The notes under the pieces: generated by a model
What the model was told of the DNA's origin: nothing
What the model saw: the letters and a program-made list of their open reading frames with translations, nothing else
Databases searched by the model: none
Assembly: GCA_001599935.1 (NCBI GenBank)
Contig: BCIJ01000024.1
Location: 62,001 to 126,000, forward strand
Reading direction: 5' to 3'
DNA: 64,000 nucleotides
Origin: Holtermannia corniformis
Taxonomy: Eukaryota; Basidiomycota; Tremellomycetes; Holtermanniales
Program-made: the position numbers and the translations under genes
In this document: positions 56,845 to 64,000 of the stretch, one piece after another
Layout of the letters: each line of letters opens with the position of its first letter
How positions within the stretch are numbered: the stretch's first letter is position 1

Positions 56845-59833
56845 GATGACAAACACATACGCTACATGGTTTCGAAGTGTACGCCTGGATGCTGACAATC
56901 GCCCAAAGATACAGGGTTTCTGCGAGAGCCACCTCGCTCGACGAAGATCTTCATAGAGAGCCCACATACGGCTCGCGCTCCATCATCGAGACCGCATGGC
57001 TAGCGCGACAACCGGCACGCGTTTGACAGACAAAGGCAAAAGCTGGACTGTCGCAAAAGTGATGGACGGTGAGAGCATGTGTTAGCGAGGCGCTAGGAGC
57101 TTGCTAGCCGCCTCAGCCTTTTGGCATTTCTGGCAGTTTCGCCAGAATCGCCAAAGGGACGGTTTCGAGATTGGCTCAACTGTCTTTCGCCATCATCGAG
57201 GGCGGCTGCAAGCTCAAGGCTCACCCGCCATCCTCCCCTTCTTCCTCCTCTTTTCCTTTTGTCTGCGCTCCGTTTCAGTCGCCTACAAGTTGTACTTTAT
57301 GGCCTGTTGGAGCCACGTCCTGCGTCATGCATGACGTGTCCGCCGGCGTGGGTGGGCGGGAACACCCTTCTACACGACGCCAGCCGAGCTAAGAGGCAAT
57401 TCTCAGCAGTGTAGAGCAGTGTCCAAATTGGAACCAGCATCCGACGAACAAAGGTCCCGGGTGCGAGGCTTGTTGCAGCCGCCGAAATCCGACCGTTTTT
57501 GCGCGACCTACGCTGATTTGGGCCTGGCCTCAGTCAAGTGCTCGACTTTAGACAAAGCTTGGTGCCAGCGCAGAGTGCACGCAAAGGCATTGGAAAGGAT
57601 CAGCTGGTACTCCATGTCATTGTATGAGACTGCACTCGGCTGAGCCAGTGCGGCTCGTCAGTTGAACCACATGCTCACCACAGCCGTCGCAGTGCACCCG
57701 ATCTTCGCTTACCACACACTGAGTTCCCGGTTGTCGTCGACGAGCCTACGACAAGTTCGCTGAAGCCGTTCCGGTTCGTGCGCAATCGGCTAGGCTCATC
57801 GTCCAAGCACATGGAACGATTACCACCGCTGCAACCGCTTAGCGAGAGTCAAGAAACGCTCGCTGATGTCTGCGTGAATACAGAAGCATGTGAAAGGGCT
57901 ATGGCCACAGACTCACTGAGCCGTTTCTCGGCTCGCGCGCAGCTGTCGAGATTCGTAGACTAGACACTAGGAGCCAGAGCGGGCTGCATCCAGCAGGGCT
58001 CGCGAAAACGGTCATGCGCGATGTTTGCAACCGGCGCCGAGGCTGACAAATGTAAACGCAAAGCTGATGTGCAGCTTGCGACCGACTGTCAAGGCTGGTC
58101 GAACAGATGGACCAGAGTCTAGACGGGTAGTTGGGTCACGAACGCTACCAGACCGCTTGGTACGACATCGCCTAACGAGCGTGTCTGCGATCGGCGCTAC
58201 GGCTCACGCACGGTCTTCAGACGTTGGTCGAGTGTGAGAGCCATTGTCGTACATGACATGAGCGCGGTCAGACTGGGTTGCAGAGGTGGACCGCAGAGCG
58301 AGAGCTGCATGCACTATCAGACTCGACGGATCGAACCATCGATACTGCAAAGCCGATCGAACGGCTCGAGTGCGATCGTCGACCTCTGTCAAGTCGAGCG
58401 GTTCTACATAGCTAGCGTTGTGCCGGCCCATTGAGCGATGAGCGGCTCAAAGGCCATGCGCAGCCGTGGCAGCATCAAACATGGTATGGATGAGACGGCT
58501 GAACCTCGAGTATGCTGGACAAGCGCCAAATTTCGGCAGCTCTTGAGCCGGCGAGCACACGGCGACGGGGCAACAGCCAGCGCGGTACGTCTCAGGCGAC
58601 CCCGATGTGGGTTATGTGCTGCAGCGCTGACTGACTGATGCCGTCGGTGTAGTTATGAGATGGATGGAGAGAAGGGGGAGGTGGTGCATGGAGGGTGGTG
58701 GGACGAGATGGGAGATGGATGGGATGGGACCATGATGGGTAGGGAGGCGACCAGGATGGGACGGTGATGGGTAGAGACAAGGGATGGAGGAGCGCGCGCT
58801 ATCAACAGGCATCGCAGAGGATCTCGGATGTAGAGAGCTCGTCAGCAGGTCAGTCTTGTAGACTGTACGATCCTGCTGCGCGAGTTCGAGCGGTCGAGAT
58901 CCCAGACTGCACGTCTCGTTGTAGCGCGTACGAGGTGATGTGGAAGCTTCGGAAGAGTGATGATAGGGGCGATCGAGTAAAGGGAATGATCGAGACGAAA
59001 CGGGAGCGCGCAAGAAAGGTCTGCCGAGTTCGAAGCCGTGCATCGCAGACGCTTGCCGAGAGCCTGGCACAGGAATGAGCCTGCTTGACCTGAACAGCGC
59101 GTGTCTGCGACGAATGGCTGCAAAGTTTCAGCAGAGCTCCTCGAGCGGGAGCCACAAAGCAATCATCGACAGTGAGCTCGATCCAGCCGAGTTTCCGAGC
59201 AGGTTCAACTGCTCAGAAGAGAGTTGGTCGTGTGAGCTCGCTGGTGCAGTTGCTACCGCACGCATCACAGCGCCGTGGGCATGACAGCTCGTCTAGCCTC
59301 GGCGGCTGCAAGCGTCTGGCACAGACCGGCGCTGTGACTGTGCTCTAGTGAAGGAGGACAATGCGAGCGCTCTGACAATGCACACGCTCGGCACTGACAG
59401 CTCGAGAACAACGAGCACGGTGCGGTCGGTGCTGATGGCGGGAGGAGGGGTTACCAGCCAACTTGCATTGTGGCGCTATAACGCCGATAACGCCGATCCC
59501 CCGTTGGCGGGTTAACCCCTCCGTTTGCTGCGTTGTGACGGTGACAACGCGAGCACAAAGAGACGACAACAACCGCCATTCGCACGCCAGCAGCGCTCAC
59601 GAGCGTACAATCAGACAGCGCACCGACGTAGACGCAGTCAGAGCGGTCACAACGAGCCTCGGAACACGGTAAACGACCTGGTCCATCGGCAACAGCTCGC
59701 AACCTCGTCCGCGCGACTCTGCCATCTCGCTGCCGGGCCTTTGCATCCTTCACTGGCCGCGAGCGCCCCATGGGACCACTGCTCAACGTTGCACTCGATC
59801 CGCCACGCCGACCGCTCAGCGATTGCCCGGTGA
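56845..59833. other. 3-kb gene-poor region
   Basis: No gene is supported; open frames here are short and lack motifs. It is the longest gene-free stretch in the window. It holds a purine-rich tract at 58655-58790 and, close to CCR4, a tandem AACGCCGAT repeat near 59480. It should contain the CCR4 promoter and long 5' leader, and perhaps a non-coding transcript. Confidence 0.5.
58655..58790 (+). repeat. GGATGG-type purine-rich low-complexity tract
   Basis: The plus strand is almost free of C and repeats units such as GATGGGA, GATGGAT and GGTGGT many times over about 135 bp. Runs of three to five G could form a G-quadruplex on this strand. Confidence 0.7.
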
Positions 59834-62221
59834 ATGTTCTACTCGCGTCAAGCTCCGCAGACGCCGTCCCCGAGCCTCTCTAAGCTCCACGACCAGGCCG
59901 CCGCGAGCGATCTCGGCAGGCCAGGGAGCGGTGGCGGTGGAGGCGGCGGTACAGGCGGAGGCTCAGGCTCGACGAATGCGTGGAATAGGCATCCTCCGCC
60001 CCCGTTCAACCCGACCGGAGGCGTCGGCGGGGGAGCAGGCGTCCCGCAATCGCCAGGCTATGGTGCGGTTCCGAACGGGTTGATGGCCAACTATGGACCA
60101 CCGGGTCATCATCCAGGCCATGGGTTGCATCAGCACCATCAGAGCTTTGGAGCGCTCCATCCGGGTCACCAGGGCTTGCAGGCGTATGGGTCAATGGGAC
60201 CTCAGGGTGGCAGTCCTCCCGGTCGACCTGCCGAGCCCCTCTCGACACACTGGCAACATCAGCTCGTCAAGGCTGAAGTGGGTTGCTAGCTCAGCTCACG
60301 ATCCGTCACTGACTCATCCAGACGTCCCGACAGTCGGCCTCGCCACACCACCGCGCGCGCTCTGCTGCGATCGCGTCCCGCATGACAAATACAAAGTCGG
60401 CCATCACCATCCTAGACCCCTCCTCGCGCCCGTCTTCCACCGCCAACGGTACCAACCCACACCGCAAGACGACATCGCTCTCCATCACCAGCGACGCCGT
60501 GTCCCCTCCCGAGACCGTCTCGACCACTACACACGAAAACGGCCACGGTCCACCGGTCGAAGAGCCCGAAAAGCCATGGACAGGGTTGGACCTGGGTGGG
60601 ATCCGGTTGAAGACGCTGTCCCCGGCCTTGTTTGCGTTTGACCACATTACCAACCTGTTCATCAACCACAACAACTTGACCTCGCTCTCGCCGGCGATTG
60701 CGCGCCTCAAGCACCTCACCCTGCTCGACGCGACAGGGAACCAGCTCACGAGCGTGCCGGCCGAGCTCGGCATGCTGACGCAGCTGAAAGAGCTCTTGCT
60801 GTTTGACAACCAGCTCACGGATCTGCCGCAACAGCTCGGCACCCTGTTCCAGCTCGAGACACTCGGGATCGACGGGAACCCGTTGGACGAACGATTGCGC
60901 AAGATCCTAGTCGACGAGGGTACGCAAGGGCTGATCATCACCCTGCGGGAATCGTGTCCGATCGGACCGGAACCGCCAGAGCGCCACTGGGTCGAGATTG
61001 AGCCCGCCCACGTTGCAGACGGCGAGGACAAGCAAGAGTCGTTCACCCTGCTGTGCTACAACATTCTCTGCGAGCGCTACGCGACGGCACAGACGTACGG
61101 GTACACGCCGGCGTGGGCGCTCGACTGGAACTATCGCAAAGTGTCCATCTTGCAAGAGGTCATCAACGCTTCAGCCGACCTCGTCTGCCTCCAAGAGGTC
61201 GACGGCGAGCAGTATGCAGAGTTTTTCCAGCCAAAGTTGAAGGCCGAGGGCTACTCGAGCGTCTACAACCCCAAGACGAGGGCGAGGACAATGACGAGCG
61301 ATGAGCGAAAGCTGGTCGATGGCTGTGCGACGTTTTGGCGGGATGACAAGTGGGTCGTGCGTTCATACCAGCTACAGGCTGACGCTCTACCTAGATTCTC
61401 CCTTGTCGAGACCGAGGTCATCGAGTTCAACCAGGTCGCGTTGCAGAAAGCCGACATGCGGACCGAAGACATGTTCAACAGAGTCATGTCCAAGGACAAT
61501 GTCGCCGTCGTGTGCTCGCTCGAGTGCCTCGCGTCTGGCGCTCGCGTCTTGCTCGCAAACGCCCACATCCACTGGGACCAGCGCTACCGCGACGTCAAGC
61601 TCGTCCAAGTCGGCATGCTGATTGAAGAACTCGAAAAGATCCGAGATCGCTTCTCCAACCTGCCTGCAAAGCTCTCTGTCGAGGCCGAATACAACAACGG
61701 GCGCGCACCCGATTACTCCCAGCCTGGTCGCAAGATCCCACTCGTCGTGTGCGGAGACTACAACTCGGTCCCGCACTCGGCCGTGTACGATTTCCTCGCG
61801 ACCGGCGACGTCCCGGCCGACCATGAGGATTTCATGAGCCACGAGTATGGCCAGTACACGGCCAGAGGGTTGAAGCACTCGCTCGGGCTCAAGAGCGTCT
61901 ATTCGAGTATCGGCGAGCTCAAGATGACAAACTATACGCCGACGTTTGTAGGCTCGATTGATTACATCTGGTACACGACCTCGAATCTGGCCGTGACCAG
62001 TGTGCTGGGCGACGTGGATCCGAAATACCTCGAGACGACGGTCGGGTTCCCGAACGCCCACTTCCCATCAGAGTAAGTGATTGGAAGGCTGGCGGATTCG
62101 ATCTACACGCAGGTCATTGCTGACATCTCACAGTCACATCCCGGTCTTTGCTCAGTTCCGGTTCAAAGGCCGACCCGCTGAACCCTCGCGCGTAGTCCAT
62201 CACGGCTATAGCTCACGATAG
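59834..62221 (+). CDS. CCR4: Ccr4 deadenylase (Ccr4-Not)
   Basis: The exonuclease subunit of Ccr4-Not that shortens mRNA poly(A) tails. Three exons (59834-60277, 60322-62072, 62134-62221) give about 760 residues. The disordered N-terminus has Gly runs and His/Gln/Pro stretches. Leucine-rich repeats follow: LFINHNNLTSLSPAIARLKH, LDATGNQLTSVPAELGMLTQ, LLLFDNQLTDLPQQLGTLFQ; in yeast these bind Caf1. The exonuclease-endonuclease-phosphatase domain shows LLCYNILCERYA, DLVCLQEVDGEQY (catalytic Glu), LLANAHIHWDQRYRDVK, LVVCGDYNSVPHSAVYDFL (Asp), SIDYIWYT and PSDHIPVFAQFRF (His) across the last intron. The start MFYSRQAPQTP is the first ATG. Confidence 0.96.
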
Positions 62222-62595
62222 CGGCCGCGACCTACCGTGCTTGACTTGTTTCCCCCACCCTTGGCCCCCACCCATCTCTTCGTGTTGTCACTGTCTGTGC
62301 GCTGTATTCTGCTATCTGCTATCTGCTGCTGTTGGCGAGTGAGCCGTCTCTTGGTCTTGGAAGTGTCGGAGTATGGTAGTCGCAATGCACTCGTCGGTCT
62401 GATCCGTTGTCGACCGTGCCACTTTGCCCCGCCCGTTTCACCTCTGGACGGCGATCGTGTCGACGGCGCCAACGACGACGACGGCGGTGGGACGATAGAC
62501 TCGGTTTCACCAGTGCGACGTTGAAGGCCCGACCCAAAGTATAGATCACGCCCGATAGACACACAGCCTGGGATCCGTCGCATCACCTCACCCCT
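62222..62595. other. intergenic
   Basis: The 374 bp lie between CCR4 and the next plus-strand gene; the promoter is expected here. Nothing distinctive seen. Confidence 0.5.
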
Positions 62596-63863
62596 ATGCT
62601 CCGCCCAGCAAAGTCGCGCACCTCACTCCATCGCAAATCCGTCATCTCGCTCCGAAACGATCCAGGAGGCGGCGGCGGCGTCTCTAGCCTCGCTCACGAG
62701 CTCGCGAGCGCAATCGATGAAGTGCCCGGTGAAGGCGCTCGTAGCCTCGCGGCAGAGTTTGGTCTTGAACTCGGTGCGTCCACGTCCTTTGAAGATCAGT
62801 GTGCTGACGGTCGGCCTTAGATGGCGTAGACGAGGTTGAAGCTGGGTTCCCGGGTCCAAGTAGTTCGGCGGTCGAACGGCGGACCCCGCATTCTTCAAGT
62901 GGAAGCGCTGTCGTTGGGATCGATCACCTTCCGGAATGGGCCGAGCTGCAAGGAAACTTTGATCCAGGCGAGGACGAGGGGACGGACGAGGATCGGGAGC
63001 AAGACGAGACCGACTCTGGCCCAGTTCAACCCTTCATGTCGCCCAAAGTCGAGCGCGATCCATACGTCGAGCTGGAGCAAGCCATCAAGCTGACGACGCG
63101 CGTGCTGGATGCGCTCCGGACCATTGATGAGCCCTCTCGAACGCCTAAAGGCGCTCGGGTCCCGTTCGAGGCCGCGTTGCAGCACCATTTGAGCTCGCTC
63201 TTGGCGGCCGAGAGGACACGCGAGGAACAGCTACGCGAGCTGGCCGTTTTGGACCGAGATCTGGGTAGGATCCATTGGGGCCAAGATGTGCTCGAGGGCT
63301 TGGAACAGCTACGCTGGGCCGAGGAGGACCAACTGGTCGGTCTGGGGATTGGCGAGCTGAGGATCGTAGAGGAAGATGAGGATCCCGAGCCGCTCGTAGC
63401 TGAGGATCAGCTCGATGACATTCGCAACGATTGGGATCAACCGCCTAGTCCCACGCCGAGGCATAGGTCCGTCCCGCGCAAGCACTCGACAAGCAAGCAA
63501 ACCACCAGGGACACGGCCGAGGACCTCCCACGGACCCTGCGCTCCCTGCGGGAAAGTACCCAGACCCTGCTCGACGTTCTTCACTCCCTCTCCGACACCC
63601 TCTTCCTCTCGTCCTCCATGAGTGTCTCTTCTGCTCGTCAGCTCAAAGGGATCCGCGCTGGCGTCGCAGACTGGCGCGAGCGAGACCAAGTCGAGATGGA
63701 ATGCTGGGAAAAGGTCGAAGAATACGAGGCGGCCGAAACCCGGCGTAGAACCAACGGCGGCGAGAGCCCGGCAGAGATCGTCAAGCGCGAGGCAGACGAG
63801 TTTGCTCTCGTCCTGGCAGACTATGAGCGACAGTGGGAGGCCCTCAAGACGTTACGACAATGA
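62596..63863 (+). CDS. coiled-coil protein of unknown function
   Basis: Two exons; the intron at about 62776-62820 is bounded by GTGCGT and CCTTAG. About 406 residues. The N-terminus is basic (MLRPAKSRTSLHRKSVISLR), then a poly-Gly run and an amphipathic VSSLAHELASAIDEV. After an acidic linker (DPGEDEGTDEDREQDETDSG) comes a mostly helical body: YVELEQAIKLTTRVLDALRT, LRELAVLDRDLGRIHWGQDV, LRSLRESTQTLLDVLHSLSD and a C-terminal coiled coil ending YERQWEALKTLRQ. No family recognised; a cytoskeletal or spindle adaptor is possible but unproven. Confidence 0.75.
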
Positions 63864-64000
63864 TCACGAGTGACGATTATACGATGCATCATGCCTAATG
63901 CACCCACTATCCGCGTACAAGCCCTTTTGCGATGCGGTACGAATACAACACCCCTTTAGTGGGCACTCATCAATTGCAGCGCGTGGATGAGCCATTTCGG
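63864..64000. other. end of window, non-coding
   Basis: Downstream of the last stop; no feature seen before the edge. Confidence 0.4.

Noticed and set aside
58300..58400. A sequence resembling a tRNA T-loop on the minus strand
   Set aside because: The T stem does not pair with a 7-nt loop and no anticodon or acceptor arm is found.
1..64000. CRISPR arrays, operons, ribosome binding sites and other bacterial features
   Set aside because: The window is intron-rich fungal nuclear DNA; no regular spacer arrays or polycistronic layouts were seen.

Overview
This 64 kb window looks like nuclear DNA of a yeast-like or filamentous fungus, most likely a basidiomycete. Almost every gene is split by short introns (mostly about 40-60 nt) with GT/AG ends and CTAAC- or CTGAC-like branch sites. 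A Zn2Cys6 transcription factor, an alternative NADH dehydrogenase, SAGA Sgf11, Raptor/Kog1 and a Ccr4 with N-terminal leucine-rich repeats together fit a fungus. Genes are dense and point in both directions with no operons. All gene models below were assembled by eye from reading-frame continuity, splice sites and family motifs. They were not checked by search or transcript data, and no species is claimed.

Layout. 0-8 kb: ARO2 chorismate synthase, a DUF1479 oxygenase-like gene and a Zn2Cys6 regulator. 8-19 kb: SAGA subunit Sgf11, an ArsB-type permease, two identical tRNA-Asp(GTC) genes in inverted orientation around a membrane lipase and a type-II NADH dehydrogenase, then the mitochondrial t6A enzyme Qri7. 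19-21 kb: three small minus-strand genes of unknown function, two of them clear 70-residue paralogues. 21-36 kb: a large disordered protein, condensin SMC2 with a 7-nt micro-exon, an aminoglycoside-phosphotransferase-like protein with an open frame beyond its stop, a coiled-coil protein, an RRM protein and a C-terminal RING protein. 36-48 kb: four consecutive plus-strand genes for poorly conserved, probably nuclear proteins. They are a large protein that may be related to meiotic axis proteins SYCP2/Red1, a SAP-domain protein, a disordered protein and a coiled-coil protein. 48.5-49 kb: a 453-bp DNA transposon of MITE type with perfect 50-bp terminal inverted repeats and an 8-bp target duplication, directly upstream of a small acidic gene. 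49.8-64 kb: an Rrn11-like Pol I factor, Raptor, an unknown protein, a 3-kb gene-poor stretch with a purine-rich tract, Ccr4, and a coiled-coil protein.

How the genes relate. There is no single pathway. Several genes are general regulators (Raptor/TORC1, Ccr4-Not, SAGA, Pol I). SMC2 and the 32-48 kb block share a chromosome or nuclear flavour, which may be a coincidence. The most unusual structures are the recent-looking MITE next to a start codon, the micro-exon, two GC-AG introns, the in-frame extension after the APH-like stop codon, and the tandem family of tiny proteins.
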